Origin: Pectobacterium atrosepticum
GTDB taxonomy: Bacteria > Pseudomonadota > Gammaproteobacteria > Enterobacterales > Enterobacteriaceae
Length of the DNA: 64,000 nucleotides
Direction of reading: 5' to 3'
NCBI GenBank assembly: GCA_019056595.1
Contig: CP036163.1
Coordinates: 1,674,001-1,738,000 of the forward strand
Shown here: positions 47,009 to 56,708 of the stretch, in pieces
How positions within the stretch are numbered: position 1 is the first letter of the stretch
Layout of the letters: each line of letters starts with the position of its first letter
Notes under the pieces: generated by a model
Told to the model about the DNA's origin: nothing
What the model saw: only the letters and a program-made list of their open reading frames with translations
Databases searched by the model: none
Position numbers and translations under genes: made by a program

Positions 47009-47082
47009 TGTAACCTATAAAGTGGTTATTTGAAGGTTACAAATAATTAGTGTAACCTGTCAATATCATTTTAAGGGTTACA
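47009..47082. promoter_or_regulatory. Cluster of GGTTACA/TGTAACC operator-like repeats
   Basis: Five copies of GGTTACA or its complement, some imperfect, lie within 74 bp: 47009-47015, 47024-47029, 47035-47041, 47051-47057 and 47076-47082. The pair at 47034-47041 and 47051-47058 forms a perfect dyad with a 9-bp centre. They lie between the divergent hydrolase and CGNR genes and are probably the binding sites of that regulator. Confidence 0.6.
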
Positions 47083-47085
47083 TCA

Positions 47086-47667
47086 ATGCACACATCACCG
47101 ATAACTCAGCCTCACTTTCTCGCGAATAATCTCGCGTTGGACCTCATCAACAGTGCATTTGGAACAGGAAACGAATACCACGACTGTTTGACGGATGACG
47201 CAAGTGTCATCGCATGGCTTAAAGCGGCGAAGCAACTATCTGAAAATTTTACAGATACGCCGACCGGCCTGATTAATGAAACTCTGGCATTGCGTCAGAC
47301 AATGGTTCGGACAATAGATGCCGTCCGATCGGGTAAGGAATATCACCCTGAACAAATAAACCATATTCTTGATAGTGGACGGCCGGTAAGAATGCTGGAA
47401 TGGGATAGTCAGCAAGCTGGTTTTAGCGTTGTTGAATGCAGGAGGGATAATAGCTGTGCCAGCTTACTCGAACCGATAGCAATGGCGTTCGCTGCTCTGA
47501 TTTCCGGATCTGAAGTAAAATATATTCGCCAGTGTGAGGCGCACGACTGTACCTTGTTCTTTCTGGATACCACCAAATCACATCGTCGGCGATGGTGCAG
47601 CATGGCGCTCTGTGGCAACAGAATGAAAGTCGCGGCATTCCGCTCGCGTAAGCAGGAAGCTGACTGA
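47086..47667 (+). CDS. CGNR zinc-finger (ABATE-domain) probable regulator
   Basis: The 193 residues have an N-terminal ABATE-type domain (FLANNLALDLINSAFG) and a C-terminal CGNR zinc finger, CEAHDC and WCSMALCGNRMKVAAFRSR, with two C-x4-C pairs. The basic KSHRRRWC segment would contact DNA. CGNR proteins are thought to be stress-related transcription factors. Its divergent partner is the alpha/beta hydrolase at 46105-46995. The ATG at 47086 is close to the last operator-like repeat, which suggests autoregulation. Confidence 0.85.
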   Translation: MHTSPITQPHFLANNLALDLINSAFGTGNEYHDCLTDDASVIAWLKAAKQLSENFTDTPTGLINETLALRQTMVRTIDAVRSGKEYHPEQINHILDSGRPVRMLEWDSQQAGFSVVECRRDNSCASLLEPIAMAFAALISGSEVKYIRQCEAHDCTLFFLDTTKSHRRRWCSMALCGNRMKVAAFRSRKQEAD

Positions 47668-47760
47668 CAAGGGGAAAATGAACGTTCACGCTAACCATGA
47701 GAAAACGTCAAAAGTACGCGTTATACATCCTGTAGAGGCATTCTTCCTTGTTTCTACTAT

Positions 47761-47788
47761 GCCCCTTTCGCGGAAAGGGGCGTTTTTT
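47761..47788. terminator. Bidirectional terminator after the CGNR gene
   Basis: The stem GCCCCTTTC / GAAAGGGGC with loop GCG is followed by GTTTTTT on the plus strand. It lies between the CGNR gene and the convergent lactonase-like gene. Confidence 0.8.
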
Positions 47789-47803
47789 ATCGATGGTCGA
47801 CCA

Positions 47804-48964
47804 TTACGGCAGTTTAACGATTTCGACCCAGTTCGCGCCTTTTCCGGTCGGGTAGTGCCCTACTCGCACTAAATCTCCGCTGTCCTGATTGATGCGGTAC
47901 ACCGACAGCGACGTCGATTTTTCACCGCTGGCAATCAGGAATTTCCCGCTTGGATCGATCTGAATACCACGCGGCTGTGTTTCCGTCGGATAGCGAGTAA
48001 TGTATTTCAACTGACCCGTTTTCGGCTCAACCCGCAGCAGCGTAATCGTGCTTTTGGTGCGTTCCGATACGTACAGGAATTTTCCATTTGGCGTCAGACG
48101 TAAATCGGCGCTCCATATCTGTGGTCGACTATCGGCGTTCTTTTTATCCGGCGCGATCGTTCCTGCCCGCATTCCCGCATCGGCTGGAATGGTGTCAGTG
48201 TAATCCAACAGAGTAAGTTGCCCAGTCTTTTCATCCAGCGCCAGACGCGCAACTTTGCCGGACAATTCGTTGCTCACGTAGAGCGTTTTATTATCGGGTG
48301 ATAACACCAGATGGCGCGGCCCGTTCCCTTCAGGCAGTTTAATTTCGGCTAGCTCATTCGGCGTCAACGTTCCCGTTTTCGCATCAAACCGGAACTGTAC
48401 AATTTGGTCGCTGCCCAGATTGCTGGCAAAGACGAACTTATTTTTGCGATCGGCAATAATGCTGTGTGCCTTCTCGCCTGTCGGCACCACTGTGACCGCA
48501 CTTGCGTTCACCTTGCCGTCTTTATCAATGCCATTAATGGCGATTTTATTGCCGCCATACGACGCACTGAACAGCCATTTTCCCGTAAGATCCGTCGAGA
48601 TGTAGGCCATGCTGTCCGGTAATTCCGCTTTGCCCAATGGGCTCAATACACCGCTCTTGGCGTCGATTTTATAGCTGACTGCGGAGTAGGGGATGCCGCG
48701 CGTAGCAGCATAGAGGAACGATTTATCTGGGCTAACAGCCAGCGGCATTACCTTCGCCCCAGCGGCCGTTTTCCCGATGGCGGTCAATTCGCCGCTTTGC
48801 GTATTGAGTGTGTAGACATCGATCGCGCCGTCAGTGGCAGCAGAGACATAAACCGCCGTGACCGCCTGTGCGCCCATAGACCACAGTGCCGCGGCTGGCA
48901 GAAGTGCACATCCCATTAGCATTGCAATGCTGTTTTTCTTAAACACCTGATAATGCTTAAACAT
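47804..48964 (-). CDS. Periplasmic beta-propeller lactonase-family protein
   Basis: The 386 residues begin with a signal peptide (hydrophobic residues 14-34, cut after AQA). The rest is a seven-bladed propeller of the 6-phosphogluconolactonase (YbhE-like) family, with repeated blocks such as DGAIDVYTLNTQSGELTAIG, SPDKSFLYAATRG, GPRHLVLSPDNKTLYVSNE and QPRGIQIDPSGKFLIASGE. The export signal sets it apart from the cytoplasmic E. coli Pgl, so the substrate is probably a sugar lactone in the periplasm or unknown. No operon partner is visible. Confidence 0.87.
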   Translation of the reverse strand: MFKHYQVFKKNSIAMLMGCALLPAAALWSMGAQAVTAVYVSAATDGAIDVYTLNTQSGELTAIGKTAAGAKVMPLAVSPDKSFLYAATRGIPYSAVSYKIDAKSGVLSPLGKAELPDSMAYISTDLTGKWLFSASYGGNKIAINGIDKDGKVNASAVTVVPTGEKAHSIIADRKNKFVFASNLGSDQIVQFRFDAKTGTLTPNELAEIKLPEGNGPRHLVLSPDNKTLYVSNELSGKVARLALDEKTGQLTLLDYTDTIPADAGMRAGTIAPDKKNADSRPQIWSADLRLTPNGKFLYVSERTKSTITLLRVEPKTGQLKYITRYPTETQPRGIQIDPSGKFLIASGEKSTSLSVYRINQDSGDLVRVGHYPTGKGANWVEIVKLP

Positions 48965-49133
48965 AATATCCCCTGTCGATAGTGTTATGACTCTGGGGAT
49001 AAGCTAAATCAATCCCGGCAAAAGCGAAACATCTCCGTCATATTTAAGAAGCGGAAAGATATTCTGGCATCTCACTAGGCTCTGCCGGATACTATAGACT
49101 CTGCTTTTAACATCATATTAACGTTCAAACACT

Positions 49134-50354
49134 ATGCCTCTTCAGCAACAATCTGCATCCTCTACACCACAACCAGGGCTTAGCCTGTCTTTGACCCTGA
49201 TTATGTCTATCGCGACTGGCCTTGCCGTCGCCAGTAACTATTATGCCCAGCCGCTGCTGGAGACGATTGCCAGAGTCTTTGCGCTTTCCGTTAATCAGGC
49301 GGGATTCATTGTCACCGCCGCGCAGTTGGGTTATGCCGTTGGCCTGCTGTTTTTGGTGCCGCTGGGGGATATGTTTGAACGCCGGACGCTGATTGTCGGC
49401 ATGACGCTGCTCGCCGCTGGTGGAATGTTGATCACCGCTTCGGCACCCACGCTCTGGATAATGATTGCTGGCACGGCGTTAACCGGCTTGTTCTCCGTTG
49501 TCGCGCAGTTGCTGGTTCCTCTTGCCGCGACGCTGGCAACGCCGGAAACACGCGGTAAAGTCGTCGGCACGATTATGAGTGGCCTGCTGCTAGGGATTCT
49601 GCTAGCGCGTACCGTCGCGGGTGCGCTGGCTTCACTCGGTGACTGGCGTACCGTTTACTGGGTTGCCAGTACGCTGATGGCCATCATGGCGCTGATTCTG
49701 TGGCGCGCATTGCCGCGCATTCCTCAACAAAACACGCTGAACTACCCGCAGTTGCTGGCCTCCATATTCCGCTTGTTCTCTGCAAATCCGCTGCTGCGCA
49801 CGCGCGCAATTCTTGGCTGTCTGTCCTTTGCTAACTTCAGCATTCTGTGGACGTCGATGGCATTCCTGCTCGCTTCACCGCCATACGGATATTCCGAAGG
49901 CGTTATCGGCCTGTTCGGGCTGGTCGGTGCGGCAGGCGCATTAGCGGCATCGCGCGCTGGTCGTCTGGTCGATCAAGGCAAAGCCAAGCCGACCACCAGC
50001 GTTGGGATTATCCTGCTTTTGCTCTCGTGGGGCTTTATCGCACTCGGTATTCATTCCGTGGCGGCGCTGCTCATTGGCATCATCGTACTGGATCTGGCAG
50101 TTCAGGGCGTGCACGTGACCAACCAGAGCGTGATTTACCGTATGATGCCCGAAGCACGTAATCGCCTGACCGCAGGCTATATGACCAGCTATTTCATCGG
50201 CGGTGCACTGGGATCGCTCCTCTCTGCTTCGGCTTATCAGCAGTGGGGCTGGCTGGGCGTTTGTGCTGCGGGCAGTATTATCAGCCTATTGAACCTGCTG
50301 GTGTGGTGGCGAAGCCATCATCACAAAACGCAGGAAGCGATGGCGGCGCTGTAG
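49134..50354 (+). CDS. MFS transporter
   Basis: This 406-residue inner-membrane protein has about 12 membrane segments and MFS marks: NYYAQPLLETIA in helix 1 and the loop motif GDMFERRTLIVG between helices 2 and 3. It resembles the YgaY-type or sugar efflux-like drug exporters. The next genes are ygaZ and ygaH, as near E. coli ygaY, which supports this. The substrate is unknown. Confidence 0.85.
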   Translation: MPLQQQSASSTPQPGLSLSLTLIMSIATGLAVASNYYAQPLLETIARVFALSVNQAGFIVTAAQLGYAVGLLFLVPLGDMFERRTLIVGMTLLAAGGMLITASAPTLWIMIAGTALTGLFSVVAQLLVPLAATLATPETRGKVVGTIMSGLLLGILLARTVAGALASLGDWRTVYWVASTLMAIMALILWRALPRIPQQNTLNYPQLLASIFRLFSANPLLRTRAILGCLSFANFSILWTSMAFLLASPPYGYSEGVIGLFGLVGAAGALAASRAGRLVDQGKAKPTTSVGIILLLLSWGFIALGIHSVAALLIGIIVLDLAVQGVHVTNQSVIYRMMPEARNRLTAGYMTSYFIGGALGSLLSASAYQQWGWLGVCAAGSIISLLNLLVWWRSHHHKTQEAMAAL

Positions 50355-50370
50355 CCGCGCTTATTTGCAG

Positions 50371-50406
50371 CTGTCTCGATTGAAATCGTCTTATTCGAGA
50401 CAGTTT
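50371..50406 (+). terminator. Terminator after the MFS gene
   Basis: The stem CTGTCTCGA / TCGAGACAG with a 15-nt loop, 17 bp after the stop codon, is followed by TTT. It is a modest terminator. Confidence 0.5.
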
Positions 50407-50523
50407 CCCACGAGAAAGTTACGCACGAGATCATCACGCCCGTTCCGCAATAGCGTGAAATTCCGGTAATGCTTTGCTAGTGTTACCGGTTAATTCCCTT
50501 TAAGTGCAAAAAATATCAAGCCA

Positions 50524-51255
50524 GTGAAGACATTAACCACACCTGCACCGACAAAGTCTGCGTCTTTTAGAGAGGGCGTATTTGACAGTTTGCCGATTGT
50601 TATCGGCTACATGCCCGTGGCATTCGCATTTGGCATGAACGCCGTCAAGCTAGGATTTACCCCGCTGGAAGGCATTTTTCTCTCTTGCATCATTTACGCC
50701 GGTGCCAGCCAGTTCGTCATCACCGCGTTGCTCAGCGCAGGTATGTCCATCTGGGTAGCGGCGTTGACCGTCATGGCGATGGATATCCGCCATGTGCTGT
50801 ATGGACCTGCGTTACGACATCGCATTGTACAACAGTTGCCGACCCGGAAAACCGCACTGTGGGCTTTCGGCCTGACGGATGAAGTATTTGCCGCGGCAGC
50901 CACCCGGCTGGCGAAAGACAACCGGCGCTGGTCAGAAAACTGGATGATAGGCGTATCGCTTTTAGCCTGGCTCTCATGGGTGCTCGGCACAGTGATCGGT
51001 GCCGTGTTCGGTAACGGCCCACTGGATAATTACCCTGCCGTCGAAGCCGCGTTATCTTTCATGCTGCCCGCGCTTTTCTTGAGTTTTTTACTCGCGTCCT
51101 TCAAGCGGAAACAGAGTCTGGTTGTAGCGTGCGCACTAGGCGGCGCGCTGCTTGGGCTGCTGCTTTCCTCCATTCCAGCCGCGATACTGCTCGGCATTCT
51201 CAGCGGCTGTCTGGCTTCGCTGGTTAACTCCGCCACGCCACAGGTGAACGCATGA
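50524..51255 (+). CDS. ygaZ: Branched-chain amino acid exporter, large subunit (AzlC family)
   Basis: YgaZ forms, with YgaH, the exporter of valine (and probably methionine) in E. coli. The 243 residues match YgaZ, with SLPIVIGYMPVAFAFGMNAV, IIYAGASQFVITALLSAG, MAMDIRHVLYGP and AFGLTDEVFAAA. About five or six membrane segments are present. The start used is a GTG at 50524; no strong ribosome-binding site is visible, so the start is uncertain by a few codons. It overlaps ygaH by 4 nt. Confidence 0.93.
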   Translation: MKTLTTPAPTKSASFREGVFDSLPIVIGYMPVAFAFGMNAVKLGFTPLEGIFLSCIIYAGASQFVITALLSAGMSIWVAALTVMAMDIRHVLYGPALRHRIVQQLPTRKTALWAFGLTDEVFAAAATRLAKDNRRWSENWMIGVSLLAWLSWVLGTVIGAVFGNGPLDNYPAVEAALSFMLPALFLSFLLASFKRKQSLVVACALGGALLGLLLSSIPAAILLGILSGCLASLVNSATPQVNA

Positions 51256-51593
51256 GCACAGAAGTTATTCTTATCGGGCTGATTGTGGGAATGGTGAACT
51301 ATCTCTTCCGCTATCTGCCTCTGCGGCTGAGCGCCTCACGCGCTTCCGGTTCGCTGCAACGCGGTAAAAAAGCCCTGTTGCTTGATAGCATTGGTATTGC
51401 TTCCATCTGTGCGCTGCTGATTGTTTCCAGCGTGCCGGATATTCTCACGCATCACGAAAAGCTGCTGCCAACACTGGTAGGCTTTATTACGCTGACCGCC
51501 TGCTTTTATAAAACCCGCAGTATCGTCTTATCGACGTTACTGGGAGCATTCTGCTACGGCATTGCTTTTAAGCTGCTTGAATCCACAGTGTAA
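51252..51593 (+). CDS. ygaH: Branched-chain amino acid exporter, small subunit (AzlD family)
   Basis: YgaH is the small partner of YgaZ. The 113 residues have about four membrane segments and the AzlD-type start GLIVGMVNYLFRYLPLRL. Its ATG overlaps the ygaZ stop by 4 nt. A GTAAGCGG / CCGCTTAC inverted repeat at 51624-51666 follows, without a T-run. Confidence 0.93.
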   Translation: MSTEVILIGLIVGMVNYLFRYLPLRLSASRASGSLQRGKKALLLDSIGIASICALLIVSSVPDILTHHEKLLPTLVGFITLTACFYKTRSIVLSTLLGAFCYGIAFKLLESTV

Positions 51594-51718
51594 ATTATCA
51601 AATAAGATTTTGATTTAAATAAAGTAAGCGGCGAATAATTCCTACTTCAAGCTATTCTCCGCTTACGTTCTGTCACAGAAATAAGCACAATTTCCCACCT
51701 GAATGCCGTTTACCCATT

Positions 51719-51736
51719 TAGTAACATTAGTTACTA
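51719..51736. promoter_or_regulatory. Palindrome upstream of mprA, candidate MprA operator
   Basis: TAGTAACATTAGTTACTA is a perfect 7-bp dyad with a 4-bp centre, 34 bp before the mprA start codon. MarR-family regulators bind such sites, and MprA represses its own emr operon in E. coli. The identification is by position and symmetry. Confidence 0.55.
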
Positions 51737-51769
51737 TGCATACCGTGATTAATGAGGTTTATATAAAAA

Positions 51770-52285
51770 ATGGACAGTTCATTCACTCCTATAGAACAAA
51801 TGCTCGATCTGCGTGCTTCACGTAAACCCGGCTTCCCGCGTCAGGAAGTCTTGCTATTGCGTCTATTCATGCACGTTCAAGGCAAAATTCTGGAACACAG
51901 AAACAGAATGCTGAAAGATCAGGGAATTAACGAAACCCTTTTCATGGCATTGCTGACGTTAGAATCTCAAGAATCTTACAGTATTCAGCCATCTGAGCTC
52001 AGTGCAGCGCTGGGGTCGTCGCGCACCAATGCAACACGCATCGCTGACGATCTGGAGAAAAGAGGTTGGATAGAGCGACGCGAAAGCAGCAGTGACAGGC
52101 GCTGCCTGCACTTGCATTTGACAGAAGAAGGCAAAGCGTTTCTTGGTCAGCTGATTCCGCCACAACATGAAAGCCTCCATGTGCTTTGTTCAACACTTGA
52201 ATCCGGAGAGCAGAAGCAGCTTGAAGCCCTGATGAGAAAACTCTTGGGTAGGCTGGATGAGATGGACGATTTCGGCAGCGTATAG
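51770..52285 (+). CDS. mprA: MarR-family repressor MprA (EmrR)
   Basis: MprA represses the emrAB efflux operon and is released by uncouplers and some drugs. The 171 residues match E. coli MprA (176): [20 protein letters not shown], the winged helix with [30 protein letters not shown] and the wing [17 protein letters not shown]. It is the first gene before emrA, as in E. coli, with a palindrome in its promoter region. Confidence 0.95.
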   Translation: MDSSFTPIEQMLDLRASRKPGFPRQEVLLLRLFMHVQGKILEHRNRMLKDQGINETLFMALLTLESQESYSIQPSELSAALGSSRTNATRIADDLEKRGWIERRESSSDRRCLHLHLTEEGKAFLGQLIPPQHESLHVLCSTLESGEQKQLEALMRKLLGRLDEMDDFGSV

Positions 52286-52559
52286 CGGAAGAGCAACAAA
52301 AAATCACAACCGGCTCCTTTTTCACCCGGAATGACCCGATGCTTACGTATCGGGGCAGATGGGCTTCGCTTCGAAAAATACGCATGATCTTTCCGCAGCC
52401 GCAACCTGCGGCTTAGCACAACGGCAATCTCACGCTCCAGGTGGGCCATCTGAAAACTCCCCCGGACTGCACAGCAATACGAATTCATTGCGACTATCGC
52501 CAGGCGGCTCTGTCTGGTGCGATGGCCGATACAAAGAAAATAAGAAGAGAGAGAACAGC
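52286..52559. other. mprA-emrA intergenic region
   Basis: This 274-bp gap holds two small hairpins: CCCGAT / ATCGGG at 52335-52354, and GCCGCA / TGCGGC near 52400. No gene is visible; a long frame that crosses it into emrA looks non-coding. The gap is longer than between E. coli mprA and emrA as I remember it, so emrA may have a promoter here. Confidence 0.5.
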
Positions 52560-53735
52560 ATGAGTGAAAATGTGGAAAATCAGGTGCCACAGACGCCGCA
52601 AAGAAACAAGAAACAGCAGCGTAAACGGGTCTTGTCGCTGCTGACATTTATTTTCGTCGTGATTGGCTGTGCCTGGCTGGTTTACTGGTTCCTCGTGCTC
52701 AGACATCACCAAAGCACGGACGACGCCTACGTCGCAGGCAACCAGATTCAGATCATGGCGCAGGTTACGGGTAGCGTCACCCATGTTAACGTCGACAATA
52801 CCGATTTCGTTAAGCAAGGGCAGGTGTTGGTGGAGCTGGATCCTACCGATGCGCTGCAAACGTTTGAACGCGCGAAAACCGCACTGGCCAACAGCGTGCG
52901 CCAAACGCATCAGTTGATTATCAACAGCAAACAATACCAGGCCAATATCGAGCTGCGCCAAACTGAACTGAACAAAGCACAAAGCGACTTGAGCCGTCGT
53001 GAAGCGCTAGGCAATGCGAATGCTATCGGACGTGAAGAAGTGCAACATGCGCGCGATGCCGTCGCGACCGCCAAAGCGGCGTTGGAAGTCGCCAGACAGC
53101 AATATCAGGCGAATCAGGCGATGATTCTGGATACACCGCTTGAGAAGCAACCCGCCATACAGCAAGCCTCCGTAGAAATGCGCGATGCCTGGCTGGCGCT
53201 ACAGCGTACCAAAATTGTCAGCCCGATTGACGGCTATATCTCACGCCGCAGCGTACAGATTGGTGCCCGTATCTCCTCGACTTCGGCACTGATGGCCGTG
53301 GTTCCTGCCAATCATCTGTGGGTCGATGCTAACTTCAAAGAGACGCAGTTAGCCAATATGCGCATCGGCCAGCCCGCTACCGTGATCGCGGATATCTACG
53401 GTGATGATGTGGTGTATCAAGGAAAAGTGGTCGGTCTCGACATGGGTACCGGTAGCGCGTTTTCTCTGCTGCCCGCCCAGAACGCTACAGGCAACTGGAT
53501 CAAAGTGGTTCAGCGCCTGCCGGTACGAATTGAGATCGATCCGAAGCAGGTTGCCGAGCATCCGTTGCGCATCGGCCTGTCTGCATTGGTGAATGTCGAT
53601 ACCGCCAATACAGAAGGCAGTGCGTTATCAGAAACATCGCGCACCACGCCAGCCTACCAAAGTGATGCTCTGACGCTGGATCTCACCCCTGTTAACCAAG
53701 ACATTAGCGCCATTATTCAGGCGAATGCCGGTTAA
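52560..53735 (+). CDS. emrA: Multidrug efflux membrane-fusion protein EmrA
   Basis: EmrA links the inner-membrane pump EmrB to the outer-membrane channel. The 391 residues match E. coli EmrA (390): a short cytoplasmic start, one membrane segment (VLSLLTFIFVVIGCAWLVYWFLV, about residues 24-46), the split lipoyl half-motifs DDAYVAGNQIQIMAQVTGSV and KIVSPIDGYISRRSVQIGARI, and a helical hairpin between them. The ATG at 52560 aligns with E. coli MSANAE; a frame starting at 52359 is rejected. Confidence 0.96.
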   Translation: MSENVENQVPQTPQRNKKQQRKRVLSLLTFIFVVIGCAWLVYWFLVLRHHQSTDDAYVAGNQIQIMAQVTGSVTHVNVDNTDFVKQGQVLVELDPTDALQTFERAKTALANSVRQTHQLIINSKQYQANIELRQTELNKAQSDLSRREALGNANAIGREEVQHARDAVATAKAALEVARQQYQANQAMILDTPLEKQPAIQQASVEMRDAWLALQRTKIVSPIDGYISRRSVQIGARISSTSALMAVVPANHLWVDANFKETQLANMRIGQPATVIADIYGDDVVYQGKVVGLDMGTGSAFSLLPAQNATGNWIKVVQRLPVRIEIDPKQVAEHPLRIGLSALVNVDTANTEGSALSETSRTTPAYQSDALTLDLTPVNQDISAIIQANAG

Positions 53736-53752
53736 TCGACCAGGAGAGAAAC

Positions 53753-55288
53753 GTGCAGAGAAAACCGCTTAAAGGCGCGAGTCTGGCCTGGATGACCGTT
53801 GCTCTGTCGCTAGCAACGTTTATGCAGGTGCTGGACTCCACCATCGCCAACGTCGCTATTCCGACCATCGCCGGTAATCTGGGTGCGTCCAACTCACAGG
53901 GAACGTGGGTTATCACCTCGTTCGGGGTCGCTAACGCCATCTCTATTCCTATCACCGGTTGGCTGGCAAAACGGTTCGGTGAAGTCCGCCTTTTTCTATG
54001 GTCAACAGCACTCTTCGCCCTGACCTCTTGGCTGTGTGGTATGTCCACCAGCCTGGAAATGCTGATTTTCGCCCGCGTATTGCAGGGGATTGTCGCTGGG
54101 CCGCTGATCCCGCTGTCACAGAGTTTGTTGCTAAGTAATTATCCCCCGGCAAAACGCAGCATCGCTCTGGCACTGTGGTCAATGACCGTGGTGGTCGCGC
54201 CGATCTGTGGCCCCATTCTGGGTGGCTGGATTAGCGACAACTATCACTGGGGCTGGATATTCTTCATCAACGTCCCGCTGGGCATCGCCGTGGTGTTTAT
54301 TGCCTTGCAAACGCTGCGCGGGCGAGAAACCAAAACTGAGATCAAGCCCATCGATACCATCGGGCTGGCGTTGTTGGTCGTCGGTATCGGTAGCCTTCAG
54401 ATGATGCTCGACCGAGGCAAGGAGCTGGACTGGTTTAACTCGACGGAAATCATCACCCTAACCGTAGTGGCGGTGATTGCGATAACGTTCCTGATTGTCT
54501 GGGAACTGACAGACGACCATCCGGTGGTGGACTTATCCCTATTTAAGTCGCGAAACTTCACCATTGGCTGTCTGTGTATCAGCCTCGCCTATATGTTCTA
54601 CTTTGGGGCGATAGTGCTCTTGCCACAGCTGTTGCAGGAGGTGTATGGCTATACCGCCACCTGGGCAGGGCTGGCATCCGCGCCAGTTGGGTTGATGCCC
54701 GTGTTGCTGTCGCCAATCATCGGTCGATTCGCGCCACGTCTGGATATGCGCAAGCTGGTGACGTTCAGCTTTATTATGTACGCGGTCTGTTTTTACTGGC
54801 GTGCGTACACCTTCGAGCCAGGTATGGATTTCGGCGCATCGGCCTGGCCGCAGTTCGTACAGGGGTTTGCCGTCGCCTGCTTCTTCATGCCGCTGACGAC
54901 TATCACGCTATCGGGTCTTCCGCCTGAACGTTTGGCGGCAGCATCAAGTCTGTCGAACTTTGCCCGAACGCTGGCGGGTTCGATTGGGACATCGCTGACC
55001 ACCACACTCTGGACACAGCGAGAATCGCTGCACCATGCGCACTTGACGGAATCTATCACGCCGTATAATCCGATAGCACAGGAAACGTACCAGCAGCTTC
55101 AGGCAATGGGGATGAGTCAAACACAAGCTTCGGCTTACATCGCAGAACAGATTACGGCTCAGGGGCTGATTATTTCCGCCAACGAGATCTTCTGGGCCGC
55201 TGCCGCCGTATTTCTGGTGCTACTGGTGCTGGTCTGGTTCGCTAGGCCGCCCTTTACCACCGGCGGTGGAGGCGGAGGCGCACACTAA
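53753..55288 (+). CDS. emrB: Multidrug efflux pump EmrB (DHA2 MFS family)
   Basis: EmrB is the 14-helix proton-drug antiporter of the EmrAB-TolC system. The 511 residues match E. coli EmrB along the whole length, with MQVLDSTIANVAIPTIAGNLG in helix 1, WLAKRFGEVRLFLW in the loop, and the same glycine-rich end GGGGGGAH. The start is a GTG at 53753 with AGGAGAG upstream, 17 bp after emrA. Confidence 0.97.
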   Translation: MQRKPLKGASLAWMTVALSLATFMQVLDSTIANVAIPTIAGNLGASNSQGTWVITSFGVANAISIPITGWLAKRFGEVRLFLWSTALFALTSWLCGMSTSLEMLIFARVLQGIVAGPLIPLSQSLLLSNYPPAKRSIALALWSMTVVVAPICGPILGGWISDNYHWGWIFFINVPLGIAVVFIALQTLRGRETKTEIKPIDTIGLALLVVGIGSLQMMLDRGKELDWFNSTEIITLTVVAVIAITFLIVWELTDDHPVVDLSLFKSRNFTIGCLCISLAYMFYFGAIVLLPQLLQEVYGYTATWAGLASAPVGLMPVLLSPIIGRFAPRLDMRKLVTFSFIMYAVCFYWRAYTFEPGMDFGASAWPQFVQGFAVACFFMPLTTITLSGLPPERLAAASSLSNFARTLAGSIGTSLTTTLWTQRESLHHAHLTESITPYNPIAQETYQQLQAMGMSQTQASAYIAEQITAQGLIISANEIFWAAAAVFLVLLVLVWFARPPFTTGGGGGGAH

Positions 55289-55306
55289 CCAAGCAGAAAC
55301 ACTTTG

Positions 55307-55336
55307 TCCCCTTCTGCCAATAACTGGCCGAAGGGG
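55307..55336 (+). terminator. Probable emrAB terminator
   Basis: The inverted repeat CCCCTTC...GAAGGGG with an inner GCCA / TGGC lies 19 bp after the emrB stop codon. The following AACCTCCTTCT is only weakly T-rich. Confidence 0.5.
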
Positions 55337-55497
55337 AACCTCCTTCTAATATTCCCACCTTTCCCTGATTAATCGGATACCTCTCGCTCACCCCTTATAG
55401 CGCAGTAGTGAATAAGGATTTACAGATTCGGGATAAACATATTTTCACATTCCGATTACAATGCGCCTCTTTTATTCGGGGATTGAGTGGTTCTTCT

Positions 55498-56682
55498 ATG
55501 TCACAGGTTTTACATTTCATTTTGGCAGCGGCTGCCATTTTTTTACTAGCGTTGCTCGTCAGTCACGACAGAAAACGCATCCGACTGCGCTTTATTGTAC
55601 AACTACTGGTGATTGAAGTTTTGCTGGCCTATTTCCTTTTGCATTCCAACATCGGGCTTAACGCGATTAGCGCCTTTGCCGGTTTGTTTGAAAAGCTATT
55701 ATCTTTCGCCAATCAAGGAACCGATTTTGTATTTGGCGGTATGAATGCACAGGGACTTTCCTTTATTTTCCTCAATGTGCTCTGCCCTATCGTCTTTATT
55801 TCTGCGCTGATCGGGATTTTGCAGCACTGGCGAATTTTACCGCTGATTATCAAAGGCATTGGCACTCTGCTGTCCAAGGTCAACGGGATGGGAAAACTGG
55901 AGTCGTTTAACGCCGTGAGTACGCTGATGCTCGGGCAGTCAGAGAACTTTATCGTCTATAAAGGCATCATCGCCGACATGTCGCCACGGCGGATGTACAC
56001 GATGGCCGCGACGGCGATGTCGACCGTTTCCATGTCGATCATCAGCGCCTACATGACCATGCTGGACGCCAAATACGTCGTTGCGGCACTGATTCTGAAT
56101 ATGTTCAGCACCTTTATCATTCTGTCTATCGTCAACCCTTATCTGCCTGACGACGAACCAGAACTGAAGCTAGAAAAGCTGCATGAAGACCAAAGCTTCT
56201 TTGAAATGCTGGGGGAATACATTCTTGCCGGTTTTAAAGTCGCGATGATTATTATGGCGATGCTAATCGGCTTCGTGGCCTTGATTGCCGCCGTCAATGC
56301 GCTGTTCAGCACCGTCTTTGGCATTAGCTTCCAGGCTATCATGGGCTATGTCTTTTCACCGCTGGCCTGGCTGATCGGCATTCCGTCTTCCGATATCCTG
56401 AACGCGGGCAGCATTATGGCAACCAAGCTTGTAGCCAATGAGTTCGTTGCGATGATCGAATTGAAGAAGATCGCCGCAGAAATGTCGCCGCGCGGTTTGG
56501 GGATTTTGTCTGTCTTCCTGATTTCCTTCGCCAACTTCGCATCAATCGGCATTATCGCAGGCGCAATCAAAGGGCTGAATGAAGCACAGGGCAATGTGGT
56601 ATCACGCTTTGGCCTGAAGCTGGTTTATGGTTCTACGCTGGTGAGTTTGCTGTCTGCGGCAGTGGCGGGATTGGTGCTGTAG
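55498..56682 (+). CDS. Concentrative nucleoside transporter (NupC family)
   Basis: This 394-residue inner-membrane carrier matches the NupC/CNT family: [28 protein letters not shown] at the start, [20 protein letters not shown], and the conserved [20 protein letters not shown] and [17 protein letters not shown] in the two transport halves. It should import nucleosides with protons or sodium. I chose the ATG at 55498 (MSQVLHF), where the family begins; a frame from 55408 is rejected. It may be nupC itself, nupX or a paralogue. Confidence 0.9.
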   Translation: MSQVLHFILAAAAIFLLALLVSHDRKRIRLRFIVQLLVIEVLLAYFLLHSNIGLNAISAFAGLFEKLLSFANQGTDFVFGGMNAQGLSFIFLNVLCPIVFISALIGILQHWRILPLIIKGIGTLLSKVNGMGKLESFNAVSTLMLGQSENFIVYKGIIADMSPRRMYTMAATAMSTVSMSIISAYMTMLDAKYVVAALILNMFSTFIILSIVNPYLPDDEPELKLEKLHEDQSFFEMLGEYILAGFKVAMIIMAMLIGFVALIAAVNALFSTVFGISFQAIMGYVFSPLAWLIGIPSSDILNAGSIMATKLVANEFVAMIELKKIAAEMSPRGLGILSVFLISFANFASIGIIAGAIKGLNEAQGNVVSRFGLKLVYGSTLVSLLSAAVAGLVL

Positions 56683-56708
56683 TACGTATGAGATAAAAGT
56701 CAGTCGAG

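Noticed and set aside
52359..52559. 67-codon extension at the start of EmrA
   Set aside because: The family starts at MSEN, and the upstream codons do not resemble a protein. A ribosome-binding site supports 52560.
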